A stretch of 21,480 bases of DNA from NCBI GenBank assembly GCA_964609375.1, contig CAZSSA010000037.1, positions 1 through 21,480 of the forward strand, given 5' to 3'. Below are positions 14,081-21,480 of this stretch, piece after piece. The position numbers and the translations under genes are program-made. Each line of letters opens with the position of its first letter. Position 1 is the stretch's first letter. Under the pieces are notes generated by a model. The model saw only the letters and a program-made list of their open reading frames with translations. It did no database searches and was not told the origin of the DNA. The stretch comes from CAZDUS01 sp964609375. Its GTDB lineage: Bacteria > Verrucomicrobiota > Kiritimatiellia > CAIKKV01 > CAITUY01.

Positions 14081-14887
14081 TTAACGATTTTCGTTGCGCT
14101 GCAATAGCTTAGCCATTTCATCAAGACTAAGAAATTGAACGCCGGGAGCCTGCCGTCCCCTGTCGAACTGCTCGGGATTGATTGGCTCGTTTACGGCCAG
14201 GGAACTCACCCTGAGTGTTTCTTTCATTTCCGTCCCTGTTCGGGTCTTTCCTGCTGTTTTTTGCAGGCAAGAGATCCAAATGCCCGGTTTGACTTCCTTC
14301 CAGCTTCCAAAATTCACCTGCAGCAACCGATTGGTTCGGACGGACGGATCGAAAAATTCAAGACGAGCCAGCCGGCCCGTTTCATCCAGGGCCAGAACCG
14401 TGTAAGGGTGCGGCGCCGATGGGGTGTAGGCGCGCCGGACGGGAAAGCCGTCTTCCGGGGGCAACGTTGTTTCGGGAGAACCTCGAATCTGAAGTAAATA
14501 CTCCTCCGCCGTGGCCGGTACCCGGCGAACTTGGAGTAACTCCTGGGCAGGGGCTTCGGCAAGAGGAATCAGTACCCCGTTGGTCTGGCCGGCGATCCAT
14601 TTGTGGATTGTTTTCCCGTCCACCACAATTCGGCGCTCATTGGGAGTCACCGTTTCCACATGTAGCCGGTCAGGGCGTTCGAACCAGACGCGGCTTAAGG
14701 TGGGGACCACTGTCCCGCCGACCTCGGTTTCGCGTCTGATCTCGCATTGAACCCTTTGGATCTTCCCGTTTTCTGTCAGAAGGCGTTCAACAAGGGAAGT
14801 GACGGTCATATCCTCTGCCCGAGCGGCTCCGCCGGCGAAAGCCGCCACCATCAACACCAGTCCGTATACGATGTTCTTATTAGTCAT
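14081..14887 (-). CDS. LolA-like outer-membrane lipoprotein-sorting/carrier family protein
   Basis: The 268-residue protein begins with a Sec signal peptide (MTNKNIVYGLVLMVAAFAGG, cleavage likely after ARA at 22-24). The periplasmic part reads as the half-barrel LolA/LolB/RseB-like fold: early helix SLVERLLTENGKIQRVQ, strands CEIRRETEV and SRVWFERPDRLHVETVTPNERRIVVDGKTIHKW, and later RLARLEFFDPS and NRLLQVNFGSWKEVKPGIWI. LolA ferries lipoproteins to the outer membrane. This divergent member is longer than E. coli LolA (about 200 residues), so its cargo is uncertain. ATG 14887 is chosen because the signal peptide starts there; a frame back to 15067 has poor composition. It has no Shine-Dalgarno and may be leaderless. 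Confidence 0.72.
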   Translation of the reverse strand: MTNKNIVYGLVLMVAAFAGGAARAEDMTVTSLVERLLTENGKIQRVQCEIRRETEVGGTVVPTLSRVWFERPDRLHVETVTPNERRIVVDGKTIHKWIAGQTNGVLIPLAEAPAQELLQVRRVPATAEEYLLQIRGSPETTLPPEDGFPVRRAYTPSAPHPYTVLALDETGRLARLEFFDPSVRTNRLLQVNFGSWKEVKPGIWISCLQKTAGKTRTGTEMKETLRVSSLAVNEPINPEQFDRGRQAPGVQFLSLDEMAKLLQRNENR

Positions 14888-15238
14888 AGGCTGCATTATA
14901 TGGGCTGAACTGGGAAAAGGAATCCAGAAAAACATGTCATGGGTCCCTGACGAGGGGGGGGCAAGGGAGAGTGAGTCGTGTGCAAGGTGGCCACTCGTGG
15001 GCGAATGCGGGGCGCAGGCGTTCCGACTTTTGCCGGCTATGGTGCCCGTAATGTAAATATCCAGCACAATCGACCTTTCCTGACCCGGCCACGGCGACCC
15101 AGACTTTCCATCCAGACGAAAAACCGTGACTAATCATGCGTAAATCGTTAAATAAAGCAAGGTTGTTGGATGATTATCGGCGAATGGTCGATCGTTCGGC
15201 GCTTTTCGGGAGAGCGCATCTGAAAGGATTGAATTACT
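14888..15238. other. Divergent intergenic region, 351 bases
   Basis: This gap separates the minus-strand LolA-like gene from the plus-strand TPR-like gene. It contains the TATAAT noted above and a run of eight G near 14955-14962. For the plus gene there is a weak promoter candidate, GTGACT at 15126-15131 and TAAATA at 15149-15154 with 17 bases between. Short frames here, such as one from 15136, overlap the next gene in another frame and show no ribosome binding site or recognisable motif. I see no RNA gene. Confidence 0.4.
14895..14923 (-). promoter_or_regulatory. -10 box close to the LolA-like start, possible leaderless promoter
   Basis: On the minus strand a perfect TATAAT (14900-14895) lies seven bases before the ATG at 14887. 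The expected start of transcription is therefore at the base before, or the first base of, the start codon. The -35 region (near 14923-14918, ATTCCT) is weak. No Shine-Dalgarno is present upstream of the ATG, which fits a leaderless mRNA. Confidence 0.35.
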
Positions 15239-16033
15239 ATGTTGACGTTGATGTTGTCGTTGTTGGTGATGGCGGGATGCTGGGTTGGGCTTCATTACGG
15301 AGCCGGAATGGGCGCTTGGGGTGTTGTTCTGTCGGTGCTTCTTGGCATAGGAGCTTACATCGGGGCCATGCTGTTCATTCGTCGTCGGATTGGATCCCTG
15401 ATGGCAGCCATTCAGGCCCGTATCACGGAGAAAAACAATGTTCTCCTGCGGAAGTATCAACAGCTCGGGAGTCGGGGAGGGAATGTCAAGTGGCTGATGG
15501 ATCAGGCGCGCAAGGAGCAGAATGTTGTATTAGCGGCAGCGCTGGATTCCACCCGCAAGATGGATGTTTATTGCAAGTGGAGCCTGATGCTTGATTGGCA
15601 GATTAATGCCATACGGCTCCAGTTCCTGTATCAGTTGAGGAAGTTTGATGAGGTTGACCGGCTCTTGCCCAGGACGCTACTTGCCGATCCCATTCTGTGT
15701 TGCATGAAGATGTGCCGGCAATATCAGCGTGGCGAGGACGTTGAACTGGAGAAGACGTATAACAAGTACCGGAAGAAATTCAAATATGATGCAACCCTGA
15801 TCTACGCGACCTATGCGTGGATGCTGCTCAGGAAGAAGCAGCTCGAAAAAGCCCGCCAGGTCCTTCTGGACGGCAAAACGGCGACAGAGAATGAGGTTTT
15901 GGAGAAGAATTGGGAGCATTTATCCAACAACAAGCCGTCTCATTTTTCAAACTCGGGATTGGGTGAATCATGGTATACCCTTCTTCTGGAAGAGCCCAAG
16001 CAGCCCAAACAAAGAGTGCAGAGGCGTTTTTAA
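15239..16033 (+). CDS. Membrane-anchored TPR-like protein, unrecognised
   Basis: The 264-residue product opens with two adjacent membrane helices (about 2-22 and 26-48), then a basic stop (FIRRRIGSL), so the bulk is probably cytoplasmic. From about 55 on it is helical and charged, with TPR-like pairs: RKEQNVVLAAALDSTRKM, INAIRLQFLYQLRKFDEVDRLLPRTLLADP, ATLIYATYAWMLLRKKQLEKARQVLLDG. The C-terminus is Lys/Arg/Gln-rich (PKQPKQRVQRRF). AAAGGA lies about 11 bases before the ATG, a rather long spacing. It is a monocistronic unit between a divergent gene and a 216-base gap. A scaffold or assembly role is plausible but not shown. Confidence 0.72.
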   Translation: MLTLMLSLLVMAGCWVGLHYGAGMGAWGVVLSVLLGIGAYIGAMLFIRRRIGSLMAAIQARITEKNNVLLRKYQQLGSRGGNVKWLMDQARKEQNVVLAAALDSTRKMDVYCKWSLMLDWQINAIRLQFLYQLRKFDEVDRLLPRTLLADPILCCMKMCRQYQRGEDVELEKTYNKYRKKFKYDATLIYATYAWMLLRKKQLEKARQVLLDGKTATENEVLEKNWEHLSNNKPSHFSNSGLGESWYTLLLEEPKQPKQRVQRRF

Positions 16034-16249
16034 GACGGACGGGTCACCGTATTCTCCAAATAGCGGGTCGCGCGTTAAAGGGGTGGACTGATACATCGGG
16101 TGCATGTCAAAGGCTGCGCGAGTGGGTGCCGAGGGTAAAGGGGAGGCATTCGGCATTGCGGAAGATGACCGTCAGGCACAGCAGAACCGATATTGCCATT
16201 GCCGCTTTTCGCGGCTTATGAGAGGCGATTAAGGAAAGGGATTTCGCCA

Positions 16250-18949
16250 ATGATGAACTGGTGCTCTCTGGATACTGAATCTGCGCTCAAAATTCTGCAG
16301 TCTGACTCTAGCCGGGGCCTGTCCACCGCGGAAGCGGCGGAACGCCTGGCGGCAAAAGGGCCCAACGAACTGGTCGAAAAAGGGGGCCGAACCCCCTGGC
16401 AAATCCTGTGGGAACAAGTTACCGCCACCATGGTGCTGATCCTGATCGCTGCGGCTGGGATTGCCGGTGTTTTGGGCGATACCAAAAACATGGTTGCGAT
16501 TCTGTCCATCGTGGTGCTCTACGCCATCCTGGGCTTCGCGCAGGAATACCGCGCCGAAAAGGCCATCGCCGCGCTGAAAAAGCTAGCGGTGCCGAACGTC
16601 CGTGTGCTTCGCCATGGGCAGCTGACTGAACTCTCGGCGCGGGAGCTGGTTCCGGGGGATGTCCTACAGCTCGAAACGGGCAACGTTATCCCGGCGGATG
16701 TGCGCCTGCTCGAAGCGGTCAATTTTCGGGTGCAGGAAGCGGCCCTGACGGGAGAATCCGAAGCGGTCGAAAAGCAGACCAACCCGTTGACCGGTGGGGA
16801 TCTTCCCCTGGGGGACCGCCGCAACCTGGGCTACATGGGCACCATCGTGACGCAGGGGCGAGGGCTGGCGCTGGTGGTTGCGACCGGGATGCAAACCGAA
16901 CTCGGGAAAATTGCCGACTTGATCCAGCAGGTGCCGCAGGAGGCGACCCCGCTCCAGAAGCGGTTGGATCAGCTGGGCAAAAGCCTGGCCATGATTGGTG
17001 TGGTCATTGCCGGGTTGATTTTTGTGATTGGGCTTTGGAGAGGTGATGAAATCCGCCATATGCTGCTGACGGCCGTCAGCGTGGCCGTCGCGATTGTGCC
17101 TGAGGGGCTTCCCGCCGTAGTGACCATCACCCTGGCGCTTGGCGCACAGCGCATGCTCGCGCGCAAAGCCTTGATTCGAAAATTACCAGCGGTTGAAACC
17201 CTCGGTTCAGTGACTGTGATTTGTTCCGATAAAACCGGCACGCTGACAGAGAACAAGATGACGGTCGTGGTGCTGGATGTGGCCGGGCATTCGGTCGATT
17301 TGACCGAGGATATGGAACGTTCCGGCAGCGTCACGCTCAGCCGTGAAAGACCCGCTCCAGCCTCCGCTCCCGAATCCGCTGTGGACTTGCTTTCCATGGG
17401 GGGCACGTTGTGTACCGATGCCCGGTTGATCGAGCAGGGCGAAGGTCGCTATCACACCCTTGGCGACCCAACCGAGGGGGCGCTGGTGGTGGCCGGGGCC
17501 AAACGAGGCTTCTGGAAGGAGGCCATGGAGACCGATTTCCCGCGCGTGGCCGAGGTGCCGTTCGACAGTGAGCGGAAACGGATGACCACTGTCCACAAAG
17601 TGGTTGGGAAATTGGACGCCTGGGGAATTGCGAGCGAGTATCTGGCCTTCACGAAGGGCAGTGCGGATGGGCTGCTGGAGGTTTCAGCATACGTCTGGGT
17701 GAATGGGCATATCGAAATAATGGATCAAAACTGGCGGCGCAAGATTGAATCCGCCGGGGAAAAAATGGCAGCCAGAGGTATGCGGATACTGGGATTGGCC
17801 TTCCGGACTCTGGACCAAATCCCCGCTTCCGCTGAAATAGAGCGGGATTTAACCTTTGTTGGCCTGTTCGCCATGATTGATCCGCCGCGCGCCGAGGTCA
17901 AAGACGCCGTGGCGCTTACCAAGACCGCCGGAATCCGCACAGTGATGATTACCGGGGACCATCCGCTGACAGCGAAGGAGATTGCCCGGCAGTTGGGCAT
18001 CTCGGAAAACGGACAAGTGCTGACCGGTGTGGAAATTGAGCGCATGTCGTTCGATGAACTGAAAGCTGAGGTGGAAGGCGTCAATGTGTTTGCCCGTGTC
18101 ACACCGGAACACAAGATCAAGATTATCCAGGCGCTGCAGGAGCGCGGGCACATCGTCTCGATGACCGGCGATGGGGTCAACGATGCGCCAGCCTTGCGGC
18201 GTGCCAATATCGGTGTGGCGATGGGGATCACCGGCACGGATGTTTCGAAAGAAGCCAGCGACCTGGTGCTGTTGGATGATAATTTTGCGACCATTGTGGC
18301 TGCCGTGAAGGAAGGCCGTACGATTTACGACAATATCCGAAAGTTCGTATGCTTCAGCGTGGCCGGGAATATTGGCAAAGTGCTGGTGATGTTGATCGCG
18401 CCCTTCCTGGGTAAACCCATCCCGCTGCTGCCGTTGCAGTTGCTCTGGCTCAACCTGTTGACGGATGGCCTGCTTGGGCTTGGGCTGGGCGTGGAAAAAT
18501 CAGAAAAAGATACGATGCAGCGCCCGCCTTACTCGCCTGAGGAAGGCGTCTTTAGCCGGGGTGCGGGCAGACAGACTATTTGGGTGGGTATCCTGATTGG
18601 CGCAGTGGGCCTTGGAATAGGCTCGTGGTATTACTTTGGCGGCCGCCCCGAATGGCAGACGATGATATTCAGCTCGCTGGCCTTTGCGCAGGTTGGACAG
18701 GCGCTGGCCAGCCGTTCGCGCCGCGAATTGCTCTTTACGCTGGCACTGGGCAGCAATCCTCTGTTGCTGAGCATGGCGTTGCTGGTCATCCTTCTCCAGT
18801 TGGCGGTGATCTACATTCCGCCTGCGGCTATGTTTTTCTCCTTGACCCCTTTGAGTCTGCCAGACTTGTTGATTGCGCTTGTCGCAGGTGTTTTGGTTCT
18901 GGCCGTCATGGAGGGGGCCAAACGGCGGAAGTGGACTCGCACCACCTAA
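16250..18949 (+). CDS. P2A-type cation-transporting P-type ATPase (calcium-ATPase-like)
   Basis: This 899-residue inner-membrane pump has the full P-type order: N-terminal cation ATPase domain, TGES at 167-170 (actuator), PEGLP at 284-288 in helix M4, DKTGTLTE with phosphorylated Asp327, TGDHPLTA, TGDGVNDAP from 639, and a C-terminal block of six helices. PEGLP with NLLTDG in M6 places it with P2A pumps that export Ca2+ or Mn2+. In M5 the sequence GNIGKVLVML has Lys where SERCA has site-I Glu771, so it may move one ion per cycle. ATG 16250 follows AAGGAAAGGG by nine bases; a frame from 16193 lacks homology. It is monocistronic, with 216 non-coding bases upstream. Confidence 0.92.
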   Translation: MMNWCSLDTESALKILQSDSSRGLSTAEAAERLAAKGPNELVEKGGRTPWQILWEQVTATMVLILIAAAGIAGVLGDTKNMVAILSIVVLYAILGFAQEYRAEKAIAALKKLAVPNVRVLRHGQLTELSARELVPGDVLQLETGNVIPADVRLLEAVNFRVQEAALTGESEAVEKQTNPLTGGDLPLGDRRNLGYMGTIVTQGRGLALVVATGMQTELGKIADLIQQVPQEATPLQKRLDQLGKSLAMIGVVIAGLIFVIGLWRGDEIRHMLLTAVSVAVAIVPEGLPAVVTITLALGAQRMLARKALIRKLPAVETLGSVTVICSDKTGTLTENKMTVVVLDVAGHSVDLTEDMERSGSVTLSRERPAPASAPESAVDLLSMGGTLCTDARLIEQGEGRYHTLGDPTEGALVVAGAKRGFWKEAMETDFPRVAEVPFDSERKRMTTVHKVVGKLDAWGIASEYLAFTKGSADGLLEVSAYVWVNGHIEIMDQNWRRKIESAGEKMAARGMRILGLAFRTLDQIPASAEIERDLTFVGLFAMIDPPRAEVKDAVALTKTAGIRTVMITGDHPLTAKEIARQLGISENGQVLTGVEIERMSFDELKAEVEGVNVFARVTPEHKIKIIQALQERGHIVSMTGDGVNDAPALRRANIGVAMGITGTDVSKEASDLVLLDDNFATIVAAVKEGRTIYDNIRKFVCFSVAGNIGKVLVMLIAPFLGKPIPLLPLQLLWLNLLTDGLLGLGLGVEKSEKDTMQRPPYSPEEGVFSRGAGRQTIWVGILIGAVGLGIGSWYYFGGRPEWQTMIFSSLAFAQVGQALASRSRRELLFTLALGSNPLLLSMALLVILLQLAVIYIPPAAMFFSLTPLSLPDLLIALVAGVLVLAVMEGAKRRKWTRTT

Positions 18950-19354
18950 CCGGTGCTAACAGTTGGATGGCTTTTAGCCTTCGGCGTTTGGCCGCCGATG
19001 ATGCGAACGCAGTTGCGTCTGGATGAGGATCGCCAACTTCGCCGCATTGTCAGTCGAGTGGAGGGAGTAATGTAATGTCCAAACGTGACTCCTCTGGCTT
19101 TTCGTGACCCCTTTTCCTGTTTAACACCCAATAATCAATAACGTCATAACTATGGCGGCCCTGTGGGGCGCCAGTGGTTCGGATGTGCCAAAACTCGCCG
19201 ATACGCCCTTTCGAAAAGGGGATTCACGCCTGATCTTGACCTTCCCGGCGGATTTCCGCATGCTCCCTTCCATGGAAGAGTGTATTCAGGGCGGTCTCAA
19301 CGGGCGAGTGCTCATACCACCAGAAAAGCGATTTCTTATCCATAAGCCTCCCCC
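18950..19354. other. 405-base region between ATPase and kinase genes, no firm gene
   Basis: Nothing here is strongly coding. Three short readings were noted. A frame at 18967-19026 (MAFSLRRLAADDANAVASG) resembles the first strand and helix of a GNAT acetyltransferase. A frame at 18998-19075 (MMRTQLRLDEDRQLRRIVSR) resembles the start of a small antitoxin. A 68-residue frame at 19152-19358 overlaps the kinase start. They overlap or follow one another without ribosome binding sites, as expected of decayed sequence. A weak 6-bp stem at 18981-18998 follows the ATPase stop but has no T-run. Confidence 0.35.
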
Positions 19355-19358
19355 ATGA
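19152..19358 (+). CDS. Doubtful 68-residue ORF overlapping the kinase start
   Basis: The frame ends with a TGA that overlaps the kinase ATG as ATGA (19355-19358), an arrangement typical of coupled genes. Against it, there is no Shine-Dalgarno before the ATG at 19152, the composition is unremarkable, and I recognise no motif in the sequence (MAALWGASGSDVPKLADTPF at the start). It may be a leader peptide for the kinase or a chance frame. Confidence 0.2.
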   Translation: MAALWGASGSDVPKLADTPFRKGDSRLILTFPADFRMLPSMEECIQGGLNGRVLIPPEKRFLIHKPPP

Positions 19359-21187
19359 GCGCAAAGCGTTATAACAAGAATGCCTCAGGTGCTGCACAGA
19401 CTCTGGTCGCCTACCTGTCAACCCTTGAATCTGCATTCAAAGCCGCCCCTTTTGGCGTCTGGGCACGGGATCGCTCTGGGCGCGTGATTCTCCAGAACCC
19501 TGTGATTGTGAAGTGGTGCGGCGACCAGACTGATAAGCAACCCGAGGAAAGTGGAGCAGATGGAGAAGACATTGCGGCGTGGAAGAAGGCGAACCAGCGC
19601 GCTTTAGCCGGACATATCGTGCGGGCTGATGTGACCTATCGGATCCACGGCAAGCCGCGCTCATTTCTCAACATTGTTGCGCCCCTCCGGATTAACGGGC
19701 GAATTGAGGCCATCATCGGCTTCTTGATTGACGTCACGGAACTCCATACGACCATCGATGCATTGCGGGCGAGTGAACAACAGTTCCGGCTGATGACCGA
19801 GGCCATCCCCATGATGGCCTGGCGTTGTGCACCCAACGGAGCACTCATTGAGGCCAACGCGCGGTGGTACACCTATACGGGGCAAACTCCGGCCCAGGCG
19901 AGAGGCAATGGCTGGATGAAAGCCCTGCATCCTGACGATGTCAAACGTGTCGCCAAGAAGGTCAAGGACGATGTGATGGGAGAGGAGATATACCAGACCG
20001 AGTATCGGATCCGACGACTCTCCGACGGTAAGTTCTACTGGCATCTGGCGCGCGCACTCCCCGCGCGAGACAACGCGGGGCGAATCATTGCGTGGTTCGG
20101 GGCGGCGGCTGATATTCATGCCCAGAAGTCTCTCGAAGAGGGCCTTGCAAGCCGTATTCAGGAACACACCGTGGCGTTACGAGAAAGCGAGGCGCGTCTG
20201 CAGCGCATCTTGGACGGCAGCAACGACGGTTACTGGGAGTGGGAGGTTGCCGCCAACAAAGTTTTTATGTCAAAACGCCTCAGCAAGATGCTCGGCGTGG
20301 CATACCGTACCGGGTTCACCACGCGACAGGCCATGCGTTCCACGATTCATCCCGAGGATGAACCGCGCACGGTGGCGACCGTTGAGCGCGTTATCAGGGC
20401 GGGTGCGGACACCGATCACTACGAACTGGAGCAGCGTCATCTTCATCCCAATGGACGTGTTGTGTGGGTTCACGTCCGGGCCACGGTGAACGCGCGCGAC
20501 GCCGCGGGTCGGGCCGTGCGGGTAAGCGGCCTTGTCACCGACATTACTGAACGCAAACGACTTGAAAGCCAGGTTCTCAAGGCCCAGGAACGGGAACAGG
20601 AACGCATTGCGAACGACTTGCACGATGGTCTGGCCCAAGTACTGGCTGCGGTGTCCTACCGGTCGGACAGCCTGGCTGAGTCGTTGGCTGAGCAGAAGAG
20701 CCCTGAAGCCAGACAGGCGACCGCGATTGCCGAACACCTGCGCGACGCCGTCCGACAGACACGACACCTGGCCACGTCGCTCCACCCGGTACACGCCGAG
20801 CCTGACGGCCTTCGATCTGCCCTTGAAAACCTGAGCTCGCTTGTCAAGGACTGCTTCAAGATTGACTGCCGATTCAGTTATCCAAAGCCGGTCCGGGTGA
20901 AGGATCCGCACGTCGCCACGCATCTGTATCGGATTGCCCAGGAGGCGGTACAGAACGCGACAAAACACGGCCGCACTTCCTGCATTTGGATTGAGCTTCG
21001 CCAATGCAGCCGTTTCTTATTGCTCAGCGTCAGGGATAACGGTGTTGGATTTTCGGCGCACGCGTTGAAGCGGAACGGCATCGGCCTAGGCAGTATGCAG
21101 TACCGAGCCAGACACATCGGTGGGACGTTGACCATCCGATCTCAGAAGGGTTGTGGCGTCACGGTGACCTGTAGGGTTCCTCATTGA
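19355..21187 (+). CDS. Cytoplasmic PAS-domain sensor histidine kinase, NarL/DegS (HisKA_3) type
   Basis: The 610-residue protein has no membrane helix. Three PAS domains lie at about 20-130, 140-255 (RASEQQFRLMTEAIPMMAW, LHPDDVKRV, ADIHAQKSLEEG) and 280-400 (SEARLQRILDGSNDGYWEW, VTDITERKRLE). The dimerisation domain QERIANDLHDGLAQ carries phospho-acceptor His423. The ATPase domain has RIAQEAVQNATKHG (N box), VRDNGVGF and GIGLGSMQYRARHIGG. This form pairs with LuxR/NarL response regulators, none of which is in the window. ATG 19355 is the first possible start after an in-frame TAA at 19340-19342 and has no Shine-Dalgarno. The signal sensed is unknown; soluble PAS tandems often sense redox, oxygen or ligands. 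Confidence 0.9.
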   Translation: MSAKRYNKNASGAAQTLVAYLSTLESAFKAAPFGVWARDRSGRVILQNPVIVKWCGDQTDKQPEESGADGEDIAAWKKANQRALAGHIVRADVTYRIHGKPRSFLNIVAPLRINGRIEAIIGFLIDVTELHTTIDALRASEQQFRLMTEAIPMMAWRCAPNGALIEANARWYTYTGQTPAQARGNGWMKALHPDDVKRVAKKVKDDVMGEEIYQTEYRIRRLSDGKFYWHLARALPARDNAGRIIAWFGAAADIHAQKSLEEGLASRIQEHTVALRESEARLQRILDGSNDGYWEWEVAANKVFMSKRLSKMLGVAYRTGFTTRQAMRSTIHPEDEPRTVATVERVIRAGADTDHYELEQRHLHPNGRVVWVHVRATVNARDAAGRAVRVSGLVTDITERKRLESQVLKAQEREQERIANDLHDGLAQVLAAVSYRSDSLAESLAEQKSPEARQATAIAEHLRDAVRQTRHLATSLHPVHAEPDGLRSALENLSSLVKDCFKIDCRFSYPKPVRVKDPHVATHLYRIAQEAVQNATKHGRTSCIWIELRQCSRFLLLSVRDNGVGFSAHALKRNGIGLGSMQYRARHIGGTLTIRSQKGCGVTVTCRVPH

Positions 21188-21265
21188 CCCAGCAGATCCA
21201 TTTCCGATACCGAATACCCGCCTTATTTTTTGACTTGTCGGCCTTGCTGTCCGCCCGTACATTCG

Positions 21266-21383
21266 CGACATGCATTTGCCGGATTCCAATTTATTGCCTC
21301 ATATTGCCGTTTCTGTCCTTGTGACGTTCAAAAGTGGTAACCACGAGGCAACCAGGAATCAATGTGTTGTTGAAGGCATGTCG
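21266..21383 (+). ncRNA. Candidate structured RNA upstream of tRNA-Arg
   Basis: Three helices nest inside one another in the gap after the kinase gene. CGACATGC (21266-21273) pairs with GCATGTCG (21376-21383), GATTCC (21282-21287) with GGAATC (21355-21360), and TTGCCTC (21294-21300) with GAGGCAA (21345-21351). The hairpin GTGG-TAA-CCAC (21334-21344) stacks directly on the innermost helix. A rho-independent terminator follows at once. Alternatives are the 3' untranslated region of the kinase mRNA or chance. No known RNA family was recognised, and no well-spaced promoter was found (TTGACT at 21230 and TACATT at 21258 are 22 bases apart). Confidence 0.4.
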
Positions 21384-21420
21384 ATCGCTTCAAGAAGCGA
21401 TCCTTTTATTGTGTTTTTTT
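21383..21420 (+). terminator. Rho-independent terminator before tRNA-Arg
   Basis: GATCGCTTC (21383-21391) and GAAGCGATC (21394-21402) form a perfect stem, in practice eight pairs with a CAAG loop. CTTTTATT follows, then a run of seven or more T to 21420. It would end transcription coming from the kinase gene or from the structured region just upstream. It lies eight bases before the tRNA. Confidence 0.85.
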
Positions 21421-21427
21421 AACAAAT

Positions 21428-21480
<53 letters not shown>

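Noticed and set aside
15136..15594. 152-codon plus frame overlapping the TPR-like gene
   Set aside because: No Shine-Dalgarno, low-complexity Val/Asp stretch and no motif; the overlapping frame from 15239 has clear membrane helices and TPR-like helices.
19224..19436. Minus-strand 70-codon frame considered as a transposase fragment
   Set aside because: No catalytic motif, terminal repeats or match to any transposase pattern I know; it overlaps the kinase start.
20270..21004. 244-codon minus-strand frame inside the histidine kinase
   Set aside because: It opposes recognised kinase motifs (His box, N box) and has no family motif or start signal of its own.
21230..21263. Promoter for the structured RNA (TTGACT and TACATT)
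   Set aside because: The boxes are 22 bases apart, too far for a sigma-70 promoter, so it was not listed as a promoter.

Overview
The window reads as a stretch of chromosome from a free-living, GC-rich, Gram-negative-type bacterium. Most likely it belongs to the PVC group (Kiritimatiellota, Lentisphaerota or Verrucomicrobiota). The hints are a V-type ATPase operon ending in subunit I then K, the MEP isoprenoid enzyme IspD, a LolA-like periplasmic protein, AlgI/AlgJ-type surface-polysaccharide acetylation, and several small exported proteins of unfamiliar type. The phylum is inferred; there is no rRNA or single marker that fixes it.

Layout. (1) 3-1604: tail of a V-type ATPase operon (subunit I, cut by the window edge, then the proteolipid K). 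(2) 1716-4097: a promoter followed by ispD, a metallophosphoesterase and an alkaline-phosphatase-superfamily metalloenzyme, tightly packed. (3) 4129-4515, minus: a small exported OB-fold-like protein, with an AT-rich palindrome at its promoter and a 59-base hairpin repeat behind it. (4) 4787-8003: hrpB helicase, then its own promoter and a cyclophilin with two credible start sites. (5) 8074-12085: an archaeal-type phosphoglycerate mutase/homoserine-kinase-like gene and an AlgI (MBOAT) plus AlgJ-like pair. Two G-rich heptamer repeats lie here. One pair of inverted arms brackets a truncated four-helix-bundle gene inserted between algI and algJ. (6) 12117-14887, minus: an envelope cluster of a LolA-like protein, a three-fold-repeat small exported protein with its own terminator, an exported YidD-domain protein, and a TPR-like protein with a membrane tail. 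(7) 15239-16033: a membrane-anchored TPR-like protein. (8) 16250-21187: a P2A-type cation ATPase and a three-PAS NarL-type histidine kinase. They are separated by a 405-base stretch without a clear gene, and their base composition differs from the first half. (9) 21266-21480: a possible structured RNA ending in a rho-independent terminator, then the start of tRNA-Arg(TCT), cut by the window end.

How the genes work together. The V-ATPase proteolipid carries the polar residues that bind Na+ in Enterococcus hirae NtpK. AlgI passes acyl groups across the membrane to the AlgJ-like protein for polysaccharide acetylation. The minus-strand cluster looks devoted to envelope biogenesis. No complete defence system, CRISPR array, prophage or intact insertion sequence was seen. 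The least ordinary items are the heptamer-flanked four-helix-bundle remnant and its overlap with the algJ start, the exported YidD protein, the dual-start cyclophilin, and the folded region before the tRNA.
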